A DNA stretch of 64,000 nucleotides from positions 38,234,620 to 38,298,619 of the forward strand of contig CM043700.1 in NCBI GenBank assembly GCA_023935145.1, in the 5' to 3' direction. This stretch comes from Bretschneidera sinensis (taxonomy: Eukaryota; Streptophyta; Magnoliopsida; Brassicales; Akaniaceae). The translations under genes and the position numbers were made by a program. Below, piece after piece: positions 48,000-60,511 of the stretch. Numbering within the stretch: position 1 is the stretch's first letter; the number at the start of each line of letters is the position of its first letter. The notes beneath the pieces were generated by a model. That model was not told the origin of the DNA. It was given only the letters and a program-made list of their open reading frames with translations, and made no database searches.

Positions 48000-50334
48000 T
48001 GTAATATCCGTATTCATGAATTAAGGGTAAAGAAGTAATTTGATAAATATGTCATGAATTTTAATTAATATATTTATGCAAAGGATTAATATTGAATAAA
48101 ATAATTCTTTAAAACAAAATGTGAACAGTAAAATATGAATAGTAAATCGTGAATAGTAAAAAAAATCTGAGACGTAAAAGTCCCAGACCAAAGACAAGAA
48201 TAAATAAAATAAAAGAAAAAAAAATGAAAAAGGAAAAAGTAAAGGAAAAGAAGGAAAGAAAATATAAAAAAAAATGGTGTTTCCACCATTACTTAGTGGA
48301 GGTTTTTTTTTAAAAAATAAAAATAAAAAGAGACAAAACAAAATGATGAGAGAGTTAGGTGGGAGGGGGGTGGCTGCTGAAGACTAATAAAAAGAAGAAA
48401 AAAAAACGTGGAGTTTGTTAGGTAGAGGGGCTGAAGCTCCTATATATATATATATATATAAACTGAAATCATTCAGTTTCTTTCTTTCAAATTTTTGTAT
48501 TCTCACAATATTTGGAGACCCAAAGAAAAGTCAAAAGAGCAAAATTTTGAAGGGATTTTCTACGGAATTTCATAGAGGATTATGAGAAGCTATCAGTAAT
48601 TATGAGGTGTTGACTATCTACAACGGGAGAAATTTCTGAGAAGAACCGAAAAAAGCAAGAAGGTGACCCACGAGTAACTTTGAATGCTACGGGGTGAGTT
48701 GGATTTACTTTAAGTAGTCTAAATGAAAAATCAATTATTTGGTGATAATATTAATTTTAATTATTTAAGTATGCTTGGGTGATAGATGAAAAATTGATTT
48801 ATGGGTATGATAGAAAATTTAGACATGTAGAAATATTTTTCGGTGAGAGATGATATTTTTAGAAATCATAAGTTTATTTGAGAATAAAAGCAATAAATAA
48901 ATTATTGATGAGATATATTGATGTTTTAATACGAGTTATGACGAGATGAATTTTAATAGATCTTGACAAATTTTGGTGGATGATTTGAGGTGAATTTTAG
49001 TAGATCTTGACAAATTTTGGTGGATGATTTGAGATGAAATTTAGTGGATCTTGACAGACTTTAATTGATTATTTGATGTGATTTGGGAAGAGAAGAATTT
49101 AGTAGAATTTTTATATAATCTGATAAAAATCATGATGATTGGATGTAAGAAATTTTTAAAGAAACTTTGTTATATAAAATTTGTGGATAATCAGGATAGC
49201 CAAATTAAGTAGTTTGAATCTTTATATTGTTTTTATATTACTGTTTATATTATCGTTTCATATCATTGTTCATGCGTATATGCATTTAATAATATAACCG
49301 AAAGAATCGGGAAGACAGCTGGTCTAATGAAATAACCGTGACAGCCGGTATATGCTGGGATGAAAAGTGAAAACCGTGACAGCCGGTATATGCTGGGATG
49401 AAAATTGAAAACTGTGACAGCCGGTATATGCTGGGATGAAAAGTGAAAACCGTGACAGCCGGTATATGTTGGGATGAAAAGTGAAAACCATGACAGCCGG
49501 TATATGCTGGAATTAACCGGGAAGGCAGCCGGTTTAATGAGAATAAAAGAACCGGGAGGGCAGCCGGTCTAAGATAATAACAACCTGCCGACAGGTGGGA
49601 AGACGTTCCCATCATAATCATTCATGCATTTGCACCTGTTTTAATTATCGTTGCATTTTTTTGAGATGATGAGATGTAGTATATTAATTGTGAATTAAAT
49701 TATAGATGGCTGTGTCTCATAAAAAGAGACAGCTATAATGATGAGATTTTTGAGATGCTGAGATGTGATACTTTTTGTGAATTTAATTATAGAAGGTTGA
49801 GTTTCATAAAAAGAGACAGTAGGGTGATAAGACTTATCTAAATAATGGATTTTTTTTTATATGAATCTTATTACGAGATAATTAGGAGAGAGTTGATAGT
49901 CTTAAGGTGAACCAATGATTGAAAAGAAGAGATTGATAATAGAAAGTTGTCATCAGGTTATACAAAAAAAATAAATTTTAATATTAAAGGATTATTGATG
50001 GAGTTTGGAATACTTTCAGTAAATTTAATTCACTAAGCTTGTGAAGCTCACTCCTCACTGTACAATGATTTTCAGGTAGCAGGCTTGGCAAATAGTTTGA
50101 TGAGTTGAGGTTCAGAAGAAATCATTTTCTGTAAGCCGCGTACGTGTCATCATCCTCAGACTAATGAGAAAATAAAAACGAAAAATTTATTTGTAAATCC
50201 TCATGCATTTTACGGATTGATGTAAAGTTTTATTGGTAATATTTATTTTTATTGTTGCATATATGTGTTGTGCTGGGATTCTAAAAATGTGATGACATTG
50301 TTTCGGGGTGGCCAACCTGGGATGGGTCGTTACA
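48000..50334 (+). repeat. 5' LTR of the nested element
   Basis: This 2335-bp LTR differs from the 3' copy by roughly one substitution per 100 bp as judged by eye over sampled stretches, plus small indels. It carries a (TA)10 run at about 48440-48460 and five copies of a 38-bp repeat. Confidence 0.9.
49331..49521 (+). repeat. 38-bp minisatellite in the 5' LTR (5 copies)
   Basis: The core gacagccggtatatgctggg recurs at exact 38-bp spacing, with gcc at 49344, 49382, 49420, 49458 and 49496. The unit ends gatgaaaagtgaaaacc. Related but shorter 'ggcagccggtctaa' motifs follow. Its reverse translation explains the repeated HIPAVTVF frame on the minus strand. Confidence 0.9.
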
Positions 50335-50338
50335 ATTT

Positions 50339-50349
50339 TGGTATCAGAG
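50339..50349 (+). other. Primer-binding site of the nested element
   Basis: TGGTATCAGAG lies four bases after the 5' LTR and matches the initiator-Met tRNA type. Confidence 0.85.
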
Positions 50350-50399
50350 AATTAGGTTTTATGATTCTGTAGACTGCATAAAAAGGTAAGAAAGTAGAA

Positions 50400-53300
50400 G
50401 ATTAAAGTAAATTATAATGAACGGTCTGAGGATGATACGTGGACGCACTAGAGCTAGATTTAAAATTATTGATTTGAAAGGGCGTGGTAGGCCCACAATA
50501 TTTTTGATAAGTCAAGGTTGAGTCTGAATCTGTGGTTCCTAGAATAGAAAGTGTTGATAATATGATTGATATTAGTAATATAATTGAGGTATGAGAGAAT
50601 CTGAAGTTGAAAGAGATGAGCTAAGATAAGCTCTTACTCATGCTTTTGAGAAAATGAATGTATCAGATAATCGAGTGGATAACTTATAGCATAGACTTGA
50701 TAAGCAGACTAGAGAAGTGCCTGACGTTGTTAATTCAGTAATGGTAGACACTTAAAAAGGGGAAAAGTGGATTTATGCATAAAATGCATAGAGATATAAG
50801 TAAGCTAAATGCATTGTTGTTTAAAGGATCTATGAATCCTTTTACACCTGAGTTTTGGGAGAAACATGTAAGAGACATTATTTGGCATTTGACCAGTAAG
50901 TGATAGATAGACGATTGTTTTTTTTTACTTCGTTTAAGTTAGAAGGAGAAATTTTAGAATGATGGAAGGATATTCTTTCCAAGTAAGTACAAATTTGATA
51001 GACCCGTAACCTGAAATAGGTTTAAAGAAGTTTTTTTTTATAGATATTTTTTTTCCTTATATCTCTAGAGCTCAACCAGATAGAGATATTATTTATTTGG
51101 GGTAAATGTGTTAACTGTGGCTCGTTATGATAGCAGATTTATGGTTTTGTCAATGGTTGTAAAAAAAAAAATTAAAATAAAATAAAATAAAATAAAAAAA
51201 TTGGTAAACCAAGAGGAGAAGAACTGTAAGAGGTTCAAAGATGAACTATATTTTAAGGTTTGATCGAAACTATCTTACATGAGGCATATAAATTATGTCG
51301 GATTGGTGGGTATATTATTTCAGATCTAGAGAGATGTGATGGAATTTAAGGGAAAGAGAAAGAGTCGTTAAAGAGGCTTAGACATGAAAGTTATGGAGGT
51401 AGTGGCAATATGATTGTATATAGTAGGAGACCACCCAAAGGAAGAGTTTCTTGTCCCAGGAAACTGAAGAAACAGAGTCAGAGGAACTCATGACCTATTA
51501 CTTCTGCAGCTCAGAATACTTTTGGTGAGACCATTAGATTTGGGAGACAGATTATGAGAACTGGAAGTCATGGTAGAGGAAGTAAGTATGCTACCAAGTG
51601 GAAGTGGCAATCTGATGTATGATTGGGATATAAAAGTTTATTATAATCAGAAAAGATATTTATCCCAGAATTTTCAAATTTTGAAATACTTTATGTGTGG
51701 AGAAGGTGGACATGTCAGTGTTGGTTGACTTTGAAGCAACCCATTCTTTTGCATCCAGTATTCATATAAAATCTATTGAAGAATTTATTAGTCCTTGGAT
51801 TGCAAAATATCCTTGTTAAAGTTCTCATTTGAGATAGAGTGATAATCATGAATATTCATGAGGGATTGTGTGATTCGTACCAGTGACAAAAAAATCTAAA
51901 GTTGATTTATTATCTTTGAATATAATTTATCTTGGGAAATAATTGGTTATCGATGTTTTATGTCTGGATTGATTATTCCAGAAAGAAGGTTCAAGATATA
52001 GACGTGAGATACTTTTAACTATCTTATTTTTGCTCTGGCCAATAGGAGATGATTAAAGAAGGGTTTTAAGGAGTATTGGACATATATCATGAATTATAAA
52101 AAGGAGATAATGATGAAAGAATATTCTAAATTAATTTTTGATGAGTTGTTTAGGTTGCCTCCAAGTGGGGAGATTAAAGTCTCTATTGATGTGATACCAG
52201 GATCATCACATATATTTAATAGCACCCTATAGAATGATGTCAACTGAATTGAGAAAGTTGAACGTACCGTTTTAAGAATTTGTGGATAAACAATTTATCT
52301 GACTTAATGTATTTAGGGAGTCAGGTGTTGTTAGTGAAGAAGAAAGATGGAACGATAAGGATGTGTATAGACTACAGATAGTTAAAAAAAAGAATAAATA
52401 CATTTTTACCAGGATAAATGAATTGTTTAAGCAGTTGCAAGGAGTGAGAATGTTTTCTAAGATAAACCTGAGATCAGGTTATCACCAATGGAGGATAGAG
52501 AAGGGAGACGTGCCTAAGACTACTTTTAGGACACATTATGCTCATAAGCTTTCGTGATGTCATTTGGATTAACTAATGTTCCAGAAACATTTATGGACTT
52601 GATGAATAAATATTTAAACTGTTTCTTGATAATCTTATGGTTGTGTTCAGTAATGACATTCTGATATATTCTTAGAAGGAAAAACAACATATGGACCATT
52701 AAACAGTGTGCCAGAGATTCTAAAGAGAGAGAAATTATAGGCAAAGTTTCTAAGTGTGAATGTTGGTTGAAGGAAATAACTTTCTTTGAACATATAATAT
52801 TCGGAAACGGCATAACAGTTGATCCACAAAAGGTAGAGATAATGTTAAATTGAGAGAAACCAACTAATATAACTGATATTAGAATCTTCTTGGGATTAGC
52901 TGATTATTGTAGAAGATTCTTTCAGAATTTGTCTATTATTGAATTGTTGTTGAATAGATTGACCAGTAAAGATGTGAGATTTGTATGGTGAAGGAAGTGT
53001 GAGAAAAATTTTCAATTACTAAAGGAGAAATTGACTACAGCTCCGGTATTGGTGTTTCCTTCTGGTGATGAAGGATTTGTGGTGTATAATGATAAGTCGT
53101 ATCAATGATTAGGATATGTGTAACATAGAAAAGTTATGGGCTATACTTCTAGGAAATTGAGGATTTATGATAAGAAATTTCCTTACTCATGACTTAGCGT
53201 TGGCTGCTATAGTGTTTACTTTAAATATTGGAGATATCGTCTTTATGGAGCCACTTGTGAGACAGTAAAGTTGGATGTACTTACCTAACCAGAGGGAGTT

Positions 53301-54625
53301 GAATTGGAGGCAGAGATGGTAGATGAAGTTGATTAGTAACGATGATTGCACAGTTCACTATCATCTAGAGCATACGAAGATGATAATTGGTACATTGAGT
53401 AGAAAGTCTACAAGAAAGTTAACTTCTATTGGAAGTCCTTATATGAAATTAATGATAAATTTAAGAGAAATAAGAATGAAGTTGAATACCAGTGATAAAG
53501 GATCATGGTTAATAAATATGGTTGTACAGTCATCCATAATGAAATGTTTTAGAGATGTAAGGTAGAGATAAAGAGACAGAAAAAGATTAAGCATTGAGTG
53601 CTTACCAGAAAGCATTTTGAGTTCAAATATGAAATGAAGGTAGTTTGATGTTGGTACATGGATGGTGTCCCCAATCAAGTAACAAAAAGAAATATAGAGG
53701 ATTGAGACAGAAATTCTGATGGTCAAGATTGAAAAAGGATGTAGTTGAGATTGTGATATTGTATGGAGTATCATTGAACATAATGTTAAAGAAAGATACT
53801 AGATTTATATCTTGGTATTGGGAGAGGATTTCAGAAAGCCACGGGTACACAGTGGTAATATAATAAATTTTCATGCTCATATTGGATTTTTAGAATACTA
53901 GAAAATATGCTAAGAACAAATGTGATAAATTTTTCAGTAAATTGATATGCTTACATGCCATTGATTTAAGTTGTTTATAATAATCAAGTATCAAATTTGT
54001 ATTGGGATGGTACTCATTGAGACATCGAAAGATATGAGTTATAGAACTCCTATATGTTGGGAAGAAATGAAAGAGAAAAATATATCTGGTCTATTTATTA
54101 TTGAGCTAGAGATGATCAAATTTGTTAGAGAAAACCGTAAAGCAACCTAGAGTTGATCTCTTGAGTCTTAAGTAGGTGATTGGGTGTATTGAGAAATATC
54201 TCAATGAAAATGTATATTGAGATTTAAAAGGAAAAAGAAAGTTGAATCCGAAGTATATGGGACCTATGAGGTTGTTGAGAAAGTTGGATTAGTTGTGAGT
54301 AACTTGAATTTGCCTCCGGAATTAAAACATTTATATAATGTATTTCATGTTTCACTTTTAAGAAAGTGTTTACATGATATTTCGAGCTAAGTTATTGAAA
54401 TTCAAAAAAAAAAATTTGACCTATATACAAGTACCAGCGAGAATTTTGGACAAAAAAAAAAAAGAGTAAGTCTTGTGTAAAAGAATAATTTCACTAGTGT
54501 AAAATTCGATGGCTGAATAAGGATGTTGAAGAGATTTCATGAAAGCATAAGACAAGTATGAAGAAAGATTATTTATATTTTGATTATGGAGTAAAGTAAA
54601 GAAATTTCGATGACGAAATTTTTGT
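50400..54625 (+). pseudogene. Decayed gag-pol of the nested element
   Basis: The order of remnants is that of a chromovirus: a zinc-knuckle trace (MCGEGGHVSVG) at about 51695; protease trace VLVDFEATHSFASS at about 51720; RT from about 52130 (PPSGEIKVSIDVIPGSS, RMFSKINLRSGYHQ, KGDVPKTTFRTHY); RNase H trace near 53350 (HYHLEHTKMIIGTLSRKS); and a C-terminal PPELKHLYNVFHVSLLRKC followed by a chromodomain-like remnant up to 54630. Stops and frameshifts occur throughout; no frame exceeds about 110 codons. The protease motif is D-F-E where D-S-G or D-T-G is expected. Confidence 0.8.
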
Positions 54626-55081
54626 AAGGTGGGTAGAATTGTAATATCCGTATTCATGAATTAAGGGTAAAGAAGTAATTTGATAAATATGTCATGAATT
54701 TTAATTAATATATTTATGCAAAGGATTAATATTGAATAAAATAATTCTTAAAAAAAATGTGAACAGTAAAATATGAATAGTAAATCATGAATAGTAAAAA
54801 AATCTGAGATGTAAAAGTCCCAGACCAAAGACAAGAATAAATAAAATAAAAAAAATGAAAAAGGAAAAAGGAAAAAGTAAAGGAAAAGAAGGAAAGAAAA
54901 TTTAAAAAAAAAATGGTGCTTCCACCATTACTTAGTGGAGGTTTTTTTTTTTAAAAAATAAAAATAAAAAGAGACAAAACAAAATGATGAGAGAGTTAGG
55001 TGGGAGGGGGGTGGCTGCTGAAGACTAATAAAAAGAAGAAAAAAAAAACGTGGAGTTTGTTAGGTAAAGGGGCTGAAGCTC

Positions 55082-55082
<1 letters not shown>

Positions 55083-55137
<55 letters not shown>
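55083..55137. repeat. (TA)n(GT)n microsatellite in the 3' LTR
   Basis: Short TA repeats pass into about 22 GT repeats. The matching place in the 5' LTR (48440-48460) is pure TA. Confidence 0.9.
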
Positions 55138-55140
<3 letters not shown>

Positions 55141-56010
55141 AACTGAAATCGTTCAGTTTCTTTCTTTCAAATTTTTGTATTCTCACAATATTTGGAGACC
55201 CAAAGAAAAGTCAAAAGAGCAAAATTTTGAAGGGATTTTCTACGGAATTTCATAGAGGATTATGAGAAGCTATCAGTAATTATGAGGTGTTGACTATCTA
55301 CAACGGGAGAAATTTCTGAGAAGAACCGAAAAAAGCAAGAAGGTGACCCACGAGTAGCTTTAAATGCTACGGGGTGAGTTGGATTTACTTTAAGTAGTCT
55401 AAATGAAAAATCAATTATTTGGTGATAATATTAATTTTAATTATTTAAGTATGCTTGGGTGATAGATGAAAAATTGATTTATGGGTATGATAAAAAATTT
55501 AGACATGTAGAAATATTTTTCGGTGAGAGATGATATTTTTAGAAATCATAAGTTTATTTGAGAATAAAAGAAATAAATAAATTATTGATGAGATATATTG
55601 ACGTTTTAATACGAGTTATGACGAGATGAATTTTAATAGATCTTGACAAATTTTGGTGGATGATTTGAGGTGAATTTTAGTAGATCTTGACAAATTTTGG
55701 TGGATGATTTGAGATGAAATTTAGTGGATCTTGACAGACTTTAATTGATTATTTGATGTGATTTGGGAAGAGAAGAATTTAGTAGAATTTTTATATAATC
55801 TGATAAAAATCATGATGATTGGATGTAAGAAATTTTTAAAGAAACTTTGTTATATAAAATTTGTGGATAATCAGGATAGCCAAATTAAGTAGTTTGAATC
55901 TTTATATTGTTTTTATATTACTGTTTATATTACCGTTTCATATCATTGTTCATGCGCATATGCATTTAATAATATAACCGAAAGAATCGGGAAGGCAGCC
56001 GGTCTAATGA

Positions 56011-56201
56011 AATAACCGTGACAGCCGGTATATGCTGGGATGAAAAGTGAAAACCGTGACAGCCGGTATATGCTGGGATGAAAATTGAAAACCGTGACAG
56101 CCGGTATATGCTGGGATGAAAAGTGAAAACCATGACAGCCGGTATATGCTGGGATGAAAAGTGAAAACCGTGACAGCCGGTATATGCTGGAATTAACCAG
56201 G
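56011..56201 (+). repeat. 38-bp minisatellite in the 3' LTR (5 copies)
   Basis: It has the same unit and the same copy number as in the 5' LTR, so the repeat was present in the element when it inserted. Confidence 0.9.
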
Positions 56202-57181
56202 AAGGCAGCCGGTCTAATGAGAATAAAAGAACCGAGAGGGCAGCCGGTCTAAGATAATAACAACCTGTCGACAGGTGGGAAGACGTTCCCATCATAATCA
56301 TTCATGCATCTGCACCTGTTTTAATTATCGTTGCATTTTTTTGAGATGATGAGATGTAGTATATTAATTGTGAATTAAATTATAGATGGCTGTGTCTCAT
56401 AAAAAGAGACAGCTATAATGATGAGATTTTTGATATGCTGAGATGTGATACTTTTTGTGAATTTAATTATAGAAGGTTGAGTTTCATAAAAAGAGACAGT
56501 AGGGTGATAAGACTTATCTAAATGATGGATTTTTTTTTTATATGAATCTTATTACGAGATAATTATGAGAGAGTTGATAGTCTTAAGGTGAACCAATGAT
56601 TGAAAAGAAGAGATTGATAATAGAAAGTTGTCATCAGGTTATACAAAAAAAATAAATTTTAATATTAAAGGATTATTGATGGAGTTTGGAATACTTTCAG
56701 TAAATTTAATTCACTGAGCTTGTGAAGCTCACTCCTCACTGTACAATGATTTTCAGGTAGCAGGCTTGGCAAATAGTTTGATGAGTTGAGGTTCAGAAGA
56801 AATCATTTTCTGTAAGCCGTGTACGTGTCATCATCCTCAGACTAATGAGAAAATAAAAACGAAAAATTTATTTGTAAATCCTCATGCATTTTACGGATTG
56901 ATGTAAAGTTTTATTGGTAATATTTATTTTTATTGTTGCATATATGTGTTGTGCTGGGATTCTAAAAATGTGATGACATTGTTTCGGGGTGGCCAAACCG
57001 GGATGGGTCGTTACACACGGCTAAGCCCAAAACCGAGCAAAAGCAAGAAAGTACTAGCCATGGAAATCAAGGTAAAACTGACTCTTCCACCACTAGAAAT
57101 CATAATATTAAGTGTTTTAAATGCCAAGGAAGGGGTCACATAGCAAGTCAATGTCCGAACAAAAGAGTCATGGTATTATGA

Positions 57182-59410
57182 TATAATGGTGAAATTGAAA
57201 CCGAGGGCGAAAAAGATACCGAATCTATGCCACCATTAGAGGATGCAAGTGATGAGGAGTACGCTGCCCAATGAGAATTGTTGGTTACAAAGAGATCTCT
57301 AAGTGTGCAGATCAGAGAAGATGACGAAGTGCAGCGAGAAAACATCTTTCATACTAGATGCCACGTGCAAAACAAAGTATGTAGTGTGATTATTGATGGA
57401 GATAGTTGTACTAACGTTGCTAGCACTACAATGGTTGAGAAATTAGGGCTGCCAACAATTAAACACCCTCGACCTTATAAGTTGCAATGGCTCAATAATA
57501 GTGGTGAAGTGAGGGTGAACAAACAGGTGTTAGTTTTCTTCCGTATTAAAAAATATGAAGATGAAGTTTTGTGTGATGTAGTTCCGATGCAAGTTGGACA
57601 CTTGTTACTAGCCGGCCATGGCAATTCGATTAGCATGTTAAGCATGATGGCTTCACCAACAAATATTCATTTGTAAGAAATCAAAGAACAATCACTCTAA
57701 TTCCTTTGACACCAAAGCAAGTTTATGAAGATCAAGTGAGGTTACAAAAAGAGAGTAAGCAAAAGAAAGAGTGTGAGAAAAAGAGAACGAATGAAAATTA
57801 GAAAGAGAAAATGAGAGAGGCCGGAAAAATTGAAAGAGAAAATAAGAGAGCTGATTCGGCCATTGAGAGAAAAACAAATTTCTATGCAAAAACGAGTGAA
57901 ATAAAAAAAGCAATGATTTTAAATCAGTCAATGATTGTACTTTTTTACAAAGAGGCGTTAAACACTAACCAATTTAACTCATCTTTGACTAGTTCAATTG
58001 TTTCTCTTTTACAGGAGTTTGATGATATCTTTCCCGAGGAGATTCTACATGGCTTACCTCCTATTCGAGAAATTGAACATCAAATTAATTTCGTGCTCAG
58101 TGCTACAATTCCAAACCGACCAGCCTATCGAAGCAATCCTAAGGAGACAAAGGAGCTACAAAGGCAAGTTAGTGAATTGATGGAAATGGGGTACGTAAGA
58201 GAAAGCATGAGCCCGTGCACTATTCCGATGATTTTGGTTCCTAAAAAGGATGGGATGTGGAAAATGTGCGTTGATTGCCGAGCAGTCAACAATATAACGG
58301 TAAAGTATCGACATCCTATTCCTCGTTTAGATGATATGCTAGATGAACTGCATGGTGCATGTGTATTCTCTAAAATTGATTTAAAAAGTGGATATCATCA
58401 AATAAGAATGAAAGAGGGTGATGAATGGAAAACTGCTTTTAAAATGAAATATTGTTTATATGAGTGGTTAGTTATGCCATTTAGACTAACAAATACACCA
58501 AGTACCTTCATAAGATTAATGAACCATGTTTTGCGAGCTTTTATAGGCAAATTCATTGTTGTTTATTTTGATAATATTCTCATTTATAGCTGAAACTTAG
58601 ATGATCATATTGTGCATTTAAAAGCAGTTTTGGATGTACTTAGAAAAGAGAAGTTGTTTGCTAACTTGAAGAAGTGCACTTTTTGCACCGATAAGCTTGT
58701 GTTTCTTGGTTTTGTTGTGAGTGCACAAGGAATACAGGTTGATGAAGAGAAGATTGATGCGATTAAAGAATAACTAAGTCTCACGAATGTAGGTCAAGTT
58801 CGTGGTTTTCATGGACTTGCTAGTTTTTACATGAGGTTCGTGAAAGACTTTAGCAATATTGCCGCACCACTTACCGAAGTCATCAAGAAAAACATTGGAT
58901 TCAAATGGGAAGACGAGCAAGAGAAGGCGTTCCAATTAATCAAAGGTCGCCAATAGCTGATTTTTCAACCCAGATATTGGGTTTGGTTACACATGAGGAA
59001 AGATAGATTTCCAACACAAAGGCGTTCAAAGTTACTTCCTAAAGGAGATGGTCCTTTTTTTTGTCCTTGAGCGCATCAATGACAAGGCATACAAATTAGG
59101 TTTGCCAGGTGAGTACAATGTTAGTACCACTTTCAATGTTTCTGATTTAAGACGTTTTGATGTAGGTGATGATTTGAGGACAAATCATTTTCAAAAAGAG
59201 GGAAATGATGAGGACACGGCTAACAAATAGGATGTGGAGCCTCTTCAAGTTCCAATTGGTCTAGTTGCAAGGGCTCGAGCTAAAAGGTTCAAGGAAACTC
59301 TCAATGGGCTGATTCAACACATTTGGGCTAAGAACCATCTTTAGGGGCCCAATGATGATGCTACACGTGATCCACAAGGATGGATTTCCATAATTCAAGC
59401 TTTGAAATAA
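57182..59410 (+). pseudogene. pol of unit B, defective, lacking RNase H and integrase
   Basis: The protease segment (57278-57676) has VIIDGDSCTNVAS. A one-base loss near 57612 ('ctagccggcc' for 'ctaggccggcc') breaks the LLLGRPW region. The longest RT frame is 57811-58593, with [18 protein letters not shown] and the active site YFDN at 58564-58575, stopped by TGA right after ILIYS. The RNase H/integrase loss junction is at about 58945 and the T8 frameshift at 59055-59062, both as in unit A. A linker frame then ends near 59229. Confidence 0.85.
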
Positions 59411-59501
59411 TCCACCAACTCAAGATGGTGAATTAAAAACTTAATTTTCCAAAATTGGAGACTTATTTGTTTTGGTTGGCTCATCAAGGAAAATGGCAGG
59501 T

Positions 59502-60075
59502 TGCAATTTTACTTATTACCTTTTTTTAATTGTTTCCTTATTAATTTAATTGTTGAATTATAAGGCTTGCATGCCAAGTTAGGTACTTTCTTTATTTGGA
59601 TTTTATGTTACCAGAATTCTATTTAGGTTTATTTCCTATTTCGTAGTTTCCTATTCCTACCAGAATTCTGTTTAGGTTTATTTCCTATTTCTTAGTTTTC
59701 TCTTTTTTAATTGGTTACGAATTCTTATGTATTTAAATAGTCATTAGCTTTTGGAATAAGATAATTCAAATTTGATTCATACTTTTGGAGAGAAATTTCT
59801 CTTTGGTTCTTTTAGAACTTCTGAACTTATTGGAGTTTCCGTGGCATTCATCTTCGACTTATCAATCAATCCTTCCATAATTGATTGTGGCATCTTCATT
59901 ATACCAAGATTATTGCTTCAATATAAGCAACGTGCCGTGATCTCAGTCTTCATTATACCAAGGTTCTTGCTTCAATATAAGCAACGAGTCGCGGTCTCAC
60001 GTAAATCTGCTTCTAGGCGATCTTGGAAGTCTTCTTGATCCATCAATTTCTTAGTTCTTGGCGTGGATCATATCA
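59502..60075 (+). repeat. LTR3 of the gypsy array
   Basis: This 574-bp LTR is shared by units B and C. It has the duplicated 54-bp unit (59892 and 59946) as in LTR2. Confidence 0.75.
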
Positions 60076-60077
60076 GT

Positions 60078-60089
60078 TGGTATCAGAGC
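60078..60089 (+). other. Primer-binding site, unit C
   Basis: TGGTATCAGAGC lies two bases after LTR3. Confidence 0.85.
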
Positions 60090-60511
60090 CTTCTAGTTGC
60101 AGGTTAGCTTATCTTTTGTTTTGATTTATAAATAAAAAAGACGAACAAATTTCCAGTTTAGGAAAAAAAACGAGAAAAAAAGTGCTAATATTCAATCATT
60201 TCAATTCTTGTTTCAATTTCTCATCTTTGTTTCCTTGTATTCTAGCCTTTAAATCTGAATTTCTTTGTGAGTTATTGTTGAATTGTTGCTGGAAACTTGA
60301 TACTTGTTCGGTTAGTTTAACAAGAACCTATAGAGGATTATTACGAGTGGAAAAAAGCAAGAGTGGTGAGCACATAAGAGGGAAAAAACCAATCTAATTT
60401 TTGCGTGAAAACACGAGTGAAATTGAGTGACTCATTCTTTGAGTGAAACATGTGAAGGAGTGTGTGAAGTCTTTTTGTTCTTTTTTTTCTAACATTGTTT
60501 TCGCAGTAAAC

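Larger units (their letters stand above)
48000..57015 (+). mobile_element. Nested 9.0-kb Ty3/gypsy chromovirus-like element with 5-bp TSD
   Basis: The element begins TGTAATATCC and ends GTCGTTACA. The target duplication cacgg is perfect (47995-47999 and 57016-57020). The LTRs are 48000-50334 and 54640-57015. The primer-binding site TGGTATCAGAG lies at 50339-50349 and the polypurine tract aaggtgggtagaat at 54626-54639, so it runs on the plus strand. The RT pattern and the chromodomain-like C-terminus point to the Tekay/Del chromovirus group. It inserted into gag of unit B, so it is younger than that unit. Confidence 0.92.
54640..57015 (+). repeat. 3' LTR of the nested element
   Basis: This 2376-bp LTR is nearly identical to the 5' copy. 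The main length difference is a (GT)n expansion at 55093-55137, where the 5' copy has only TA repeats. Confidence 0.9.
47095..57181 (+). pseudogene. gag of unit B, split by the nested element
   Basis: The frame starts MSDNKNKNNSG and is stopped at about 47503 (TGG to TAG in the EAYLE-W-EKKIE segment). A deletion of about 30 bp near 47800 removes the segment IRTNVEEDREA present in the other units. The nested element (48000-57015) interrupts the codons after NFVKQAT. The zinc knuckle resumes at about 57110-57160 (CFKCQGRGHIASQC), and the shared TGA is at 57179-57181. Confidence 0.85.

Noticed and set aside
49331..49521. Regularly spaced repeats resembling a CRISPR array.
   Set aside because: The 38-bp units are directly adjacent without unique spacers, lie in a plant retrotransposon LTR, and no cas-like gene exists.
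49286..49621. Minus-strand frame with repeated HIPAVTVF-like peptides (also at 55966-56301).
   Set aside because: It is the translation of the 38-bp minisatellite in the two LTRs. Both copies exist because the LTRs are identical, not because a protein is conserved.
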